Below are positions 33,129 to 40,550 of a stretch of DNA of 50,410 nucleotides, in pieces. Source of the DNA: an uncultured SAR86 cluster bacterium (lineage in GTDB: Bacteria > Pseudomonadota > Gammaproteobacteria > Magnimaribacterales > D2472). Under the pieces are notes generated by a model. The model did no database searches. It was not told the DNA's origin and saw only the letters and a list, made by a program, of their open reading frames with translations. The position numbers and the translations under genes were made by a program. The stretch covers positions 1-50,410 of the forward strand of contig CACBPP010000007.1 of assembly GCA_902541175.1 (NCBI GenBank), given 5' to 3'. The stretch's first letter is position 1, and each line of letters opens with the position of its first letter.

Positions 33129-33881
33129 ATGAAATCTAGAGCTTTAATTACAGGAGCATCCACAGGTATAGGTTATGCGTATGCCAAACATCTATCAAAA
33201 GAAGGATGGATTCTAGATCTCATTTCAGAAAATGCAGAAAGATCAATGAAGTCTAAAGATGCATTAAATAATCCAGTTGCAAACTTTTATCTTGCTGATT
33301 TATCAAAAAAATCTTCAATCAAAGAAATAATATCTAACTACGAAACTCCTGATCTAATTGTTGCAAATGCTGGTATTGCCATTAATGGCTCAATTGGAAA
33401 ATTGAGTGAATCACAAAAAGAAGATGCCTATTACCTTATGTGTGGCGGTATTATTGATCTTATTGAAGGATTTGCTCCGAAAATGATTAAGAAAGGTACT
33501 GGAAGGATAGTTATTATTTCAAGTATTGGTGCAATAACTGCAATGCCAAAATCTTCAATATACTCCAGCGCTAAAGCAGGTATTTATATGTATGGTAAAT
33601 CTATTTCAGCTGAATTGGAAAATAAAGGTATTTCGGTAACGGTTAGTTTACCTGGTTATGTTGAGACCGAAGCTCATAAAAAAGCTGGGCTAGATCATTT
33701 GAAATCAAAGGTTCCCAATTGGATGTGGATTAGTGCAGATAATGTTGTTAAACAAACTGAAAAAGCATCAAAGAAAGGAAAATCAGAGGTAATTCCGGGT
33801 ATTGTTTATAAACTTACAAAACCTTTTTTAAAATTTAGTGCTGCTATTAATATATGGAGATTGATAACTAAGAAGAATTAG
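33129..33881 (+). CDS. Short-chain dehydrogenase/reductase
   Basis: A 250-residue classical SDR. It has the NAD(P)-binding motif ITGASTGIGYAYAKHL, the structural NAG motif in VANAGIAI, the catalytic Ser in IVIISSIGAIT, and the Tyr-Lys pair in YSSAKAGIYMYGKS, followed by SLPGYVETE. All catalytic residues are present. The sequence is closest in style to the YqjQ/DltE-like SDRs, but substrate cannot be told. Its 3' end overlaps the convergent apt gene by 4 nt. Confidence 0.85.
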   Translation: MKSRALITGASTGIGYAYAKHLSKEGWILDLISENAERSMKSKDALNNPVANFYLADLSKKSSIKEIISNYETPDLIVANAGIAINGSIGKLSESQKEDAYYLMCGGIIDLIEGFAPKMIKKGTGRIVIISSIGAITAMPKSSIYSSAKAGIYMYGKSISAELENKGISVTVSLPGYVETEAHKKAGLDHLKSKVPNWMWISADNVVKQTEKASKKGKSEVIPGIVYKLTKPFLKFSAAINIWRLITKKN

Positions 33882-34420
33882 TAATCTACAATAGTTTTTA
33901 CAAAGTAACCCTTTTCTTTTATCAATTCGCTCCCACCAAGATCAGTTAAGTCAATTATGCACAAAATTAATATATCCTCATTTCTAACATTAAAGTTTTT
34001 TGTCAGTAACTCAGCACATGCTATTGCTGTTCCACCAGTTGCAACCAAATCGTCAACAATAACAATTTTCTCACCAGGTTTTATTTCTGTATTTTGCTGA
34101 ATTTCTATTGAAGTACTTCCATACTCAAGATCAAAACTCTTTTTAAAAGTTTTATTAGGTAATTTACCTGGTTTTCTTGCAAGAACAAAAGGCAGACTAA
34201 GGTCTCTAGCAATAGTTCCAGCAAAAATAAAACCTCTGCTTTCAATGCTAGCTATAATATTTGCTCCAAATTCTCTTGTAATCTTTGTTAATTCATCGCA
34301 AGTTTTAACAAAAGCCTCAGGCGTTTCAATAAGACTAGTAATATCTCTAAATGAAATACCATCAATTGGGAAGTTTTCTACAGTTCTTATGAATCTTTTT
34401 AAATCAAGTGGGTCACTCAT
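33878..34420 (-). CDS. apt: Adenine phosphoribosyltransferase
   Basis: A 180-residue type I phosphoribosyltransferase making AMP from adenine and PRPP. Visible are FPIDGISFRDITSL near the N-terminus, IASIESRGFIFAG, and the PRPP-binding IVDDLVATGGTAIACAELL. The start at 34420 (MSDPLDLKRF) is chosen because its ATG overlaps the stop of the upstream crotonase gene as ATGA; an earlier ATG at 34435 would extend 5 residues into that gene. It belongs with the purine salvage genes at 36837-44327. Confidence 0.93.
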   Translation of the reverse strand: MSDPLDLKRFIRTVENFPIDGISFRDITSLIETPEAFVKTCDELTKITREFGANIIASIESRGFIFAGTIARDLSLPFVLARKPGKLPNKTFKKSFDLEYGSTSIEIQQNTEIKPGEKIVIVDDLVATGGTAIACAELLTKNFNVRNEDILILCIIDLTDLGGSELIKEKGYFVKTIVDY

Positions 34421-35226
34421 CACATATCTTTCCAATTAGGATCTCTTTTTTCTAAGAATGCATCAATGCCTTCTTTTGCATTTTCATTTAATGTATTCGC
34501 TGTCATTACCTTTGAAGTATATTCATATGCATCAAATAAGTTTAGCTCAGACTGCTTATAGAATGCTTCCTTTCCAATTGAAACCACCGAAGCTGATTTT
34601 TTTGAAATTTTTTCTGCTAAATCCATTACTGATTTTGTGAGCTCTTTCTCTGAAACAAAGTCATTGATGAGTGAAATTCTTTTTGCTTCATCAGCATTTA
34701 TCATGTCGCCTGTTAAAAGCATTTTCATAGAATCTTTTTTACTAACACTCCTTGATAAAGCAACCATGGGCGTTGAACAAAATAGTCCAATATTAACGCC
34801 GGGTGTAGCAAATTTTGCAGAATTGGAAGAAACAGCTAAATCACAAGAAGCTACTAACTGACACCCAGCTGCTGTAGCAATCCCATTTACTTCTGCAATT
34901 ACTGGTTTGGAACAATTAACAATTAATTGCATTAAAGTGGAACAAGTCTTAAATAATTCTAAGTAATAAGATTCTCCACTATCATCAGATTTTCTAGCTT
35001 CATTAATTTCTTTTAGGTTGTGTCCTGAGCAAAACACGTTTCCAGTTGAAGCAATTACAATAACTTTAATCGAGTTATCTTTTGATGACTCCGTTATTGC
35101 ATTTATAAGTTTTTGCATCATCAATTCAGATAATGCATTCTTATTATCCAAATCATTTAATGTCAGACGAAGAATGCCATCATCATTGCATTCTATTAAA
35201 AGTATGTTTTCTGAGCTTTCTTTCAT
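34420..35226 (-). CDS. ECHDC3-like enoyl-CoA hydratase family protein lacking both catalytic Glu
   Basis: A 268-residue crotonase-fold protein. It has LNDLDNKNALSE, the oxyanion-hole segment NVFCSGHNLKE, and the ATAAGCQLVASCDLAVSS and TPGVNIGLFCSTPMVALSR blocks, which match the ECHDC3-type branch. Both Glu positions of classical enoyl-CoA hydratase are replaced (Gln in GCQLV, Gly in TPGVN), so hydration is unlikely and the activity is unknown. It ends FLEKRDPNW as in other crotonases. It is coupled to apt by ATGA overlap. TTTAAT lies 6 nt before its ATG, a possible leaderless -10. Confidence 0.82.
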   Translation of the reverse strand: MKESSENILLIECNDDGILRLTLNDLDNKNALSELMMQKLINAITESSKDNSIKVIVIASTGNVFCSGHNLKEINEARKSDDSGESYYLELFKTCSTLMQLIVNCSKPVIAEVNGIATAAGCQLVASCDLAVSSNSAKFATPGVNIGLFCSTPMVALSRSVSKKDSMKMLLTGDMINADEAKRISLINDFVSEKELTKSVMDLAEKISKKSASVVSIGKEAFYKQSELNLFDAYEYTSKVMTANTLNENAKEGIDAFLEKRDPNWKDM

Positions 35227-35263
35227 AATTTAATTAAATGACATATATATTTAATAGTCCAAT

Positions 35264-35668
35264 TTAATTTTCAAGAACTTTCTTAGGGCATTCATTCATA
35301 ACAAAAATAATATCTGAATCTTTAGCTAAACGTGAAGATTTTTCATCAACTATTCCCTCTTGTGTCCAAATCACTTCTACGCCTTTTTTAATTGCATCTT
35401 GAGTTATTTCCATTACAAATTCTTTTGAACGAAAGATATCTACCATATCAATTTTTTGATTAATCTCTTTTAAGTTTGAAAAACACTTCTTACCGAGAAT
35501 TTTATTATCTGCATGATTTGGGTTTACCGGAAATACTTCATACCCTTTGCTGATAAGGAATTTCATGACTTTATAGCTATCTCTTTGAGGATTGGGACTT
35601 GCTCCAATAAGAGCTATAGAAGATATGTTCTTTAAAATTGCTTTTAAGCTTTCTTTATTTAAGTTCAT
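35264..35668 (-). CDS. CoA-binding domain protein (YccU-like)
   Basis: A 134-residue single CoA-binding (Rossmann) domain protein: ISSIALIGASPNPQRDSYKV, YEVFPVNPNH, and KGVEVIWTQEGIVDE. Such proteins bind CoA or acyl-CoA but have no settled function. Start ATG 35666-35668 (MNLNKESL) lies inside the 19-bp repeat copied from the guaA 3' end; in that repeat the guaA stop and this ATG form ATGA. This suggests the gene once directly followed guaA. A GTG at 35674 is open in frame but less likely. Confidence 0.8.
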   Translation of the reverse strand: MNLNKESLKAILKNISSIALIGASPNPQRDSYKVMKFLISKGYEVFPVNPNHADNKILGKKCFSNLKEINQKIDMVDIFRSKEFVMEITQDAIKKGVEVIWTQEGIVDEKSSRLAKDSDIIFVMNECPKKVLEN

Positions 35669-35682
35669 TCCCACTCAATAGT
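35664..35682. repeat. Distal copy of the 19-bp direct repeat (candidate att site)
   Basis: TTCATTCCCACTCAATAGT, identical to the guaA 3' end at 36836-36854. It contains the ATG of the CoA-binding gene. The distance between the first bases of the two copies is 1,172 bp. Confidence 0.85.
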
Positions 35683-35725
35683 AGAACACCTCTGAAACCC
35701 ACTATTTAAAGGGTTCTGTAAATGA

Positions 35726-35743
35726 TGTGTCACATTTGTGTCA
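35726..35743 (+). repeat. Two TGTGTCA motifs, 11 bp apart, beside the distal repeat
   Basis: TGTGTCA occurs at 35726-35732 and 35737-35743, one helical turn apart, in the non-coding flank of the putative element; the first is part of the palindrome ATGTG-T-CACAT (35725-35735). Further copies lie on the other side at 36740-36746 and 36800-36806. They may be recombinase arm sites or operators. Confidence 0.5.
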
Positions 35744-35761
35744 TACGAATTATTTAGCATT

Positions 35762-36259
35762 CTATGATTTCCATACTCTTGTTGTTACCAATTGAATAAT
35801 AATTTCTTTAAGTTCTTTGAACATTTCTTGCTCTGTAGCATTAGTTGTCATTGAGGTATGCCTGCCTGCAAAACTCCAATATTCTACCAATGATTTGTCA
35901 CCATCTCCTTTGCTTCTTAAAAGAGTCGGTTCTGACATCCTGCATCTAACTGTTGCATGATATTCGTCCCAAAAGAAAAATTTTTTCTCCTTAATTGAAA
36001 AAATAAATTCATAAGTAAATCTTAGGGTGCTTTCATCACATTCATCATAAATTCTATGCTCAGAGAAAATTTCAGAGATGCCTTGATTTTTCCCCCAGTC
36101 AACAATCTCTTCTAATCTATGAACAATATTATTTTCTGTTAAATAATTATCAACTATCGATTTATGTTCTTCATAATCTTGCTTAAAGATTTCTTTATCT
36201 TTGATATCTTTAAATTTTCTTTTGGAAAGTAAGTTATCCAAATCTTGTTTTTCGTTCAT
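35762..36259 (-). CDS. Hypothetical protein, cargo of the putative mini-element
   Basis: A 165-residue soluble, charged protein that I do not recognise. The N-terminal third is rich in Lys, Asp and Glu (KRKFKDIKDKEIFKQDYEEH) and probably helical; the middle contains FSEHRIYDECDESTLRFTYE and FFFWDEYHATVRCRM, alternating aromatic and charged residues suggestive of beta-strands; the C-terminus is helical (EMFKELKEIIIQLVTTRVW). There is no signal peptide or membrane segment. It starts 3 nt after the membrane-protein gene, so the two are made together. No function should be assigned. Confidence 0.7.
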   Translation of the reverse strand: MNEKQDLDNLLSKRKFKDIKDKEIFKQDYEEHKSIVDNYLTENNIVHRLEEIVDWGKNQGISEIFSEHRIYDECDESTLRFTYEFIFSIKEKKFFFWDEYHATVRCRMSEPTLLRSKGDGDKSLVEYWSFAGRHTSMTTNATEQEMFKELKEIIIQLVTTRVWKS

Positions 36260-36262
36260 TAG

Positions 36263-36694
36263 TTATCTTCTTGCTAATTTATCTAATAAAGATTCATCTA
36301 CATTGAAACTCAATCTCTTTGCTGAGTTCATTGCCTCATAAAGACCCTTATCATTTAGCAAAGCATCTAAAAGATTCTGTTCATTAGATTTATTTAATAT
36401 TCCTTGTAAAAAACTGATTGCAACAATTCCAATGAGAAACCACCACCATGCTGATGTAAAACTTAAATAAACTGTGTAACCTAATCCTGCCAGTTCTGCA
36501 TATACCCAGAAATTATGTGCTCTCCACGATGCTTTTAGAATACTTTTGTTATCTGCAAATTGAAGAATATTTGGATTATTGGTCATTTCCTTTGCCGTAA
36601 TATTATCCATTCCGAGTTGTAAATATCCTTCTTCATGATATTTCCTCATTTCTGAATATGATATGTCAAATTCATTTGAGTAAATTATTTTCAT
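36263..36694 (-). CDS. Hypothetical membrane protein, cargo of the putative mini-element
   Basis: A protein of about 143 residues (154 if the TTG at 36727 is used) with a hydrophobic central stretch (YAELAGLGYTVYLSFTSAWW, then WFLIGIVAISFLQGIL) forming one or two membrane spans, flanked by soluble N- and C-terminal parts. I do not recognise the family. I prefer ATG 36694 because CATAAT ends 6 nt before it and TTGAAA lies 15 nt further upstream, a candidate leaderless promoter; the TTG start would coincide with that -35. It is paired with the soluble 165-residue protein downstream. Confidence 0.65.
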   Translation of the reverse strand: MKIIYSNEFDISYSEMRKYHEEGYLQLGMDNITAKEMTNNPNILQFADNKSILKASWRAHNFWVYAELAGLGYTVYLSFTSAWWWFLIGIVAISFLQGILNKSNEQNLLDALLNDKGLYEAMNSAKRLSFNVDESLLDKLARR

Positions 36695-36739
36695 TAAATA
36701 ATTATGCCATGAACTTATGACTTTCAATAATTATGTCTT

Positions 36740-36806
36740 TGTGTCAGATTTGTATTTTTAAGATTTGGAAACCTGCATTCCTTCATTGAAGTGACAAATT
36801 GTGTCA
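36740..36806 (+). repeat. Two further TGTGTCA motifs in the guaA-proximal flank
   Basis: TGTGTCA at 36740-36746 and 36800-36806, in the 109-bp gap between the membrane-protein gene and guaA. The second copy is preceded by GTGACAAAT, making an imperfect palindrome. The motif and its T-rich 5' side match the copies at 35726-35743. Confidence 0.5.
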
Positions 36807-36835
36807 TTCATAAACCATTGATATAAGGTATTTAT

Positions 36836-36854
36836 TTCATTCCCACTCAATAGT
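36836..36854. repeat. guaA-proximal copy of the 19-bp direct repeat
   Basis: The same TTCATTCCCACTCAATAGT, here encoding the guaA C-terminus TIEWE and its TGA stop (36837-36839). Confidence 0.85.
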
Positions 36855-38402
36855 CGCAGGAGGTTTGCTTGAAACATCATAAACGACTCTACTGACTTCC
36901 TCTATTTCATTTACAATTCTATTAGACACGCGTTCTAGGAAATCATACGGAAGATGAGCCCATCTTGCTGTCATAAAGTCTACTGTTTCAACTGCTCTTA
37001 AGGCAATTACTTCTGCATATCTTCTCTCGTCTCCAACTACACCAACAGATTTCACAGGCAATAAGACAGCAAATGCTTGACTAACTTTTTCATATAATCC
37101 TGCATTAATAAGCTCCTCAATAAAAATGCTATCTGCTTCTTGCAAGATTAATGTTTTTTCTTTTGTAATCTCACCAATAATTCTTACGCCCAACCCTGGT
37201 CCTGGAAAAGGATGCCTGTCTAACATTTCTTTTGGAATTCCAAGCTCAATCCCCATTCTTCTTACTTCATCTTTAAATAGATCTCTTAAGGGTTCAATTA
37301 GTTCTAGTTCCATTTCTTCAGGAAGTCCACCAACATTATGATGAGACTTAATAACTCTAGCTTCATTTGATTCAGAGCCTGATGATTCTATTACATCTGG
37401 ATAAATAGTTCCTTGAGCTAAAAACTTAATATCTTTCAATTTTATTGCTTCTGAATCAAAAACATCTATAAAAGTTCTTCCAATAATTTTTCTTTTTTGC
37501 TCAGGATCATCAATACTTTCAAGATGTCTTAAAAATAAATCTTGGCTATTAGATTTAATAACATTTAGATTCATATTTTCCTTAAAAGTTTGCATAACTT
37601 GTTCGCTCTCACCTTTTCTTAATAATCCATTATCAACAAAAACACATGTCAAATTCTTTCCAATTGCTTTATTTAACAAAACAGCAGTAACTGAGGAATC
37701 CACTCCACCAGAAAGTCCAAGCAGAACATTGTGATTGCTTACTTTATCTTTAATTTCTTTAACTCTTGAAGATATTAAGTCATCCATTTTCCAATCGTCA
37801 TGTGCGCTACACACATTGAAGATAAAATTCCTAAGAATTAATAATCCATTTTCAGTATGTGTAACCTCTGGATGAAATTGAAGTGCATGAATAGGAAGCT
37901 TTTTATGCTGCATTGCTGCAATAGGTGCAGTGGAAGTTGATGCTGTTAATTCAAATTCATCAGGTAAATCTTGAACCTGATCGCCATGACTCATCCATAC
38001 ATTTAATTTTGTATTTATATTTTTAAATAATAATGAATCTGTCACAATTTCAAGCTCAGCATGACCAAACTCTTTTTTATCACTAGATATGACATGTCCT
38101 CCCATTTGCTCTGCCAAAGTTTGCATTCCATAGCAAATTCCAAGAAGTGGAACATTTAAATCAAAAATTACTTGAGGCACCCTTGGGGTGAAGCTATTTG
38201 TAACAGAGTTTGGGCCTCCAGAAAGAATAACTCCCTTAGGGTTAAGTTTTATTATTTTTTCTTCATCAATGTCCCATGGAAGGATTTCTGAATAAACATC
38301 AAGCTCTCTAACACGTCTTGCAATCAACTGAGTATACTGTGACCCAAAATCAAGAACTAAAATAGTATCAATCTCTTTTTTATTACTAGATAAGTTGCTC
38401 AT
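36837..38402 (-). CDS. guaA: GMP synthase (glutamine-hydrolysing)
   Basis: A 521-residue two-domain enzyme converting XMP to GMP with glutamine and ATP. The N-terminal glutamine amidotransferase domain has nucleophile Cys90 in GICYGMQ and the His-Glu pair in LQFHPEVTH. The ATP-pyrophosphatase domain begins near 210 with [12 protein letters not shown], and the C-terminal dimerisation domain ends in the conserved KPPATIEWE. It follows guaB by 6 nt and is translated from the same unit. Its last 17 bp plus 2 bp are duplicated at 35664-35682, so its 3' end is a probable insertion site. Confidence 0.97.
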   Translation of the reverse strand: MSNLSSNKKEIDTILVLDFGSQYTQLIARRVRELDVYSEILPWDIDEEKIIKLNPKGVILSGGPNSVTNSFTPRVPQVIFDLNVPLLGICYGMQTLAEQMGGHVISSDKKEFGHAELEIVTDSLLFKNINTKLNVWMSHGDQVQDLPDEFELTASTSTAPIAAMQHKKLPIHALQFHPEVTHTENGLLILRNFIFNVCSAHDDWKMDDLISSRVKEIKDKVSNHNVLLGLSGGVDSSVTAVLLNKAIGKNLTCVFVDNGLLRKGESEQVMQTFKENMNLNVIKSNSQDLFLRHLESIDDPEQKRKIIGRTFIDVFDSEAIKLKDIKFLAQGTIYPDVIESSGSESNEARVIKSHHNVGGLPEEMELELIEPLRDLFKDEVRRMGIELGIPKEMLDRHPFPGPGLGVRIIGEITKEKTLILQEADSIFIEELINAGLYEKVSQAFAVLLPVKSVGVVGDERRYAEVIALRAVETVDFMTARWAHLPYDFLERVSNRIVNEIEEVSRVVYDVSSKPPATIEWE

Positions 38403-38408
38403 TAATTA

Positions 38409-39872
38409 TTAGCTTCTTTGATAATTAGGAGCCTCTTTTGTAATCATCACATCATGTACGTGGCTTTCAGCCATTCCAGCATTAGTTATTTCAACAAACT
38501 GACTTTCAAGCTGCATAGATCTAATATCTTTACAGCCTACATATCCCATACTTTGTCTTAAACCACCCTCTAGTTGATTTATTACGTTTATAACTAATCC
38601 CTTATATGGCACTCTTCCCTCAATACCTTCAGGAACTAATTTATCTGACTGAATATCTTTTTGAAGATACCTATTAGCGTCATTTCTTTCAGTCATTGCA
38701 CCAATAGATCCCATTCCCCTGTAAGTCTTAAAACTTCTTCCTTGAAAAAGCTCAACCTTACCCGGCGCCTCTTCAGTTCCAGCAAATAAACTACCAAGCA
38801 TAACTGAGTCAGCTCCTGCAGAAATTGCCTTCGCTATATCGCCTGAGAATCTTATACCACCATCTGCAATAATTTTTACATTATTTTTTTTGAGAGCTTC
38901 TTTTATTTCAAGAATTGCTGTTATTTGTGGAACTCCAATGCCTGCAATAATTCTAGTAGTACAAATTGATCCTGGGCCCATACCAACTTTTACTGCATCA
39001 ACTCCAGCTTTTGCTAATTCTTTTGCAGCATCAGCTGTAGCTATATTACCTGCAATGATTTCAATATCGTTGAATTCATTTCTTATATTTTTTATAGTCT
39101 GTAAAACGTTTTTTGAGTGACCGTGCGCACTATCAATAACAAAAACATCAACTCCAGCTTCAAATAGTGCTTCAGCTCTCTCGAGAGTGCTTTCCTCTGT
39201 ACCTATTGCAGCAGCTACTCTTAATCTTCCAGAATTATCTTTAGTTGCATTAGGATGTTGTGCAGATTTTTCAATATCTTTCATCGTGACAAGCCCTGAT
39301 AAATTTTTGTTTTCATCCAAAACTAAAACTTTCTCAATTCTATTTTTATACATTAATTGCATAACATCTTCTTGAGCAAAACCTTCATCAACAGTGACGA
39401 GTTTTTCAAATGGAGTCATGATTGTTGAAACGTTAGAATCCATATTTTCTGCATATCTGAAATCTCTGCCTGTAACAATACCTTTTAATTGACCATTATC
39501 TACTACAGGCATCCCTGAAATACTAAGTTCATTTGTAAGATTTTTGAGCTCTTCTATTGAATTTGTTGAACTAATTGTAACAGGGTCACGAACAATTCCA
39601 CTTTCATATTTTTTTACTGATTTTACTTCACTTGCCTGTTTTTCAATTGAGTTATTTTTATGTATAACCCCTATTCCTCCAGTCTCAGCAAGCGATATAG
39701 CCATTTTTGACTCAGTTACAGTATCCATTGCAGCTGACAATAACGGAATTTTAAGTGAAATTTTTTCTGTTAAGTTTGACGAAATGTCAACTTCGCTTGG
39801 AAGAAAGTCGCTGTATCGAGGAAGAAGTAAGACGTCATCGAACGTTAACGCTTTATATTTTAATTTTTCCAT
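38409..39872 (-). CDS. guaB: IMP dehydrogenase
   Basis: A 487-residue NAD-dependent enzyme oxidising IMP to XMP, the committed step to GMP. The TIM barrel is interrupted by a tandem CBS domain (about residues 95-205). Catalytic Cys lies in GMGPGSICTTRIIAG, and the IADGGIRFSGDIAKA and YRGMGSIGAM motifs are complete. The flap is present near VPYKG. ATG 39872 is preceded, 5 nt earlier, by a perfect TATAAT and has no Shine-Dalgarno. It is the first gene of guaB-guaA. Confidence 0.97.
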   Translation of the reverse strand: MEKLKYKALTFDDVLLLPRYSDFLPSEVDISSNLTEKISLKIPLLSAAMDTVTESKMAISLAETGGIGVIHKNNSIEKQASEVKSVKKYESGIVRDPVTISSTNSIEELKNLTNELSISGMPVVDNGQLKGIVTGRDFRYAENMDSNVSTIMTPFEKLVTVDEGFAQEDVMQLMYKNRIEKVLVLDENKNLSGLVTMKDIEKSAQHPNATKDNSGRLRVAAAIGTEESTLERAEALFEAGVDVFVIDSAHGHSKNVLQTIKNIRNEFNDIEIIAGNIATADAAKELAKAGVDAVKVGMGPGSICTTRIIAGIGVPQITAILEIKEALKKNNVKIIADGGIRFSGDIAKAISAGADSVMLGSLFAGTEEAPGKVELFQGRSFKTYRGMGSIGAMTERNDANRYLQKDIQSDKLVPEGIEGRVPYKGLVINVINQLEGGLRQSMGYVGCKDIRSMQLESQFVEITNAGMAESHVHDVMITKEAPNYQRS

Positions 39873-39877
39873 ATCAG

Positions 39878-39883
39878 ATTATA
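39878..39883 (-). promoter_or_regulatory. Putative -10 of guaB (leaderless)
   Basis: A perfect minus-strand TATAAT ends 5 nt before the guaB ATG, so the transcription start would fall at the start codon. I see no clear -35. Confidence 0.45.
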
Positions 39884-39926
39884 TCCAAACCCGTTAAGAA
39901 AAAAAAGGTAATAAATGATTAGAAAA

Positions 39927-40490
39927 CTAAACTTTATTTTTAATATTTGAAATTAAATCCTTTAATTCAGGTTTGTTTATTGCGATCTCCTCAATAGAAA
40001 GACCATCAAGTTCATGAGGAAATACAAGCCATTTATTGGTCTCATGAAGATAATAATCAGGAACATTATCCGTAAGATTTTTATCCGGTTTAAAATATGG
40101 GGTAGCAACTTTTATTTCAGGAGTATTTTTTTTGCATGCAGATTTAATGTCGCTGATTATTTGTTGAATTGAATGTCCTGTATCATGAACATCATCTACA
40201 ATTAGTAGCCTATCTTCTGATTCTAATTGTCTAATAACATAATTAAGTCCGTAAACTTGAACTTTATCTTTTTTTTCGTTTATTCCAGAATAGTATGAGG
40301 TTCTTATGGCAACATGATCTGATTTAAGTCCAAGATAACTTAAGAATTCTTGTACCGCTATACCTATTGGAGCTCCACCTCTCCAAACACCAACAATATA
40401 ATTTGGTTCAAAACCACTTCGATAAACATTCCAAGCTAGTTTGAATGAATCTTTAAGCAAATCATTAGACTGAATGAACAGCTTTTCCAT
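39927..40490 (-). CDS. Purine phosphoribosyltransferase (hypoxanthine/xanthine-type)
   Basis: A 187-residue type I phosphoribosyltransferase. It has VGVWRGGAPIG in the first half, the PRPP-binding LIVDDVHDTGHSIQQII, and a C-terminal WLVFPHELDG that packs over the base. It resembles hypoxanthine, xanthine or guanine enzymes rather than adenine phosphoribosyltransferase. The neighbours guaB and guaA support a role in purine salvage. TGC-TATATT, an extended -10, lies 4 nt before its ATG. Base specificity is not determinable by eye. Confidence 0.82.
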   Translation of the reverse strand: MEKLFIQSNDLLKDSFKLAWNVYRSGFEPNYIVGVWRGGAPIGIAVQEFLSYLGLKSDHVAIRTSYYSGINEKKDKVQVYGLNYVIRQLESEDRLLIVDDVHDTGHSIQQIISDIKSACKKNTPEIKVATPYFKPDKNLTDNVPDYYLHETNKWLVFPHELDGLSIEEIAINKPELKDLISNIKNKV

Positions 40491-40550
40491 ATTAAATATA
40501 GCAAAATTATGTTAAGAATAGTTAATTATAACTTCAATAACGCAAAATAA

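Larger units (their letters stand above)
35664..36854. mobile_element. Putative mini-element inserted at the guaA 3' end
   Basis: The element is bounded by two exact 19-bp direct repeats, one being the last codons of guaA. Each flank carries TGTGTCA motifs, and two unrecognised small genes lie inside. The 3' end of guaA is a known integration hotspot for islands using tyrosine recombinases, and such insertions leave a copy of the gene end at the far side, as seen here. No integrase or transposase is present, so it would be non-autonomous or a decayed remnant. The neighbouring guaB, guaA and CoA-binding genes keep the same orientation, consistent with a later insertion into a coupled gene pair. 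Sequence repeats are directly visible; mobility is inferred. Confidence 0.6.

Noticed and set aside
35695-35717. AACCC...GGGTT hairpin in the distal flank of the mini-element as a terminator
   Set aside because: Five base pairs and no T-run on either strand.
39873-39926. Purine riboswitch upstream of guaB, and likewise in the 42870-43028 gap before the purine permease
   Set aside because: The guaB gap is too short and neither sequence shows the paired loops and conserved junction of a purine riboswitch.
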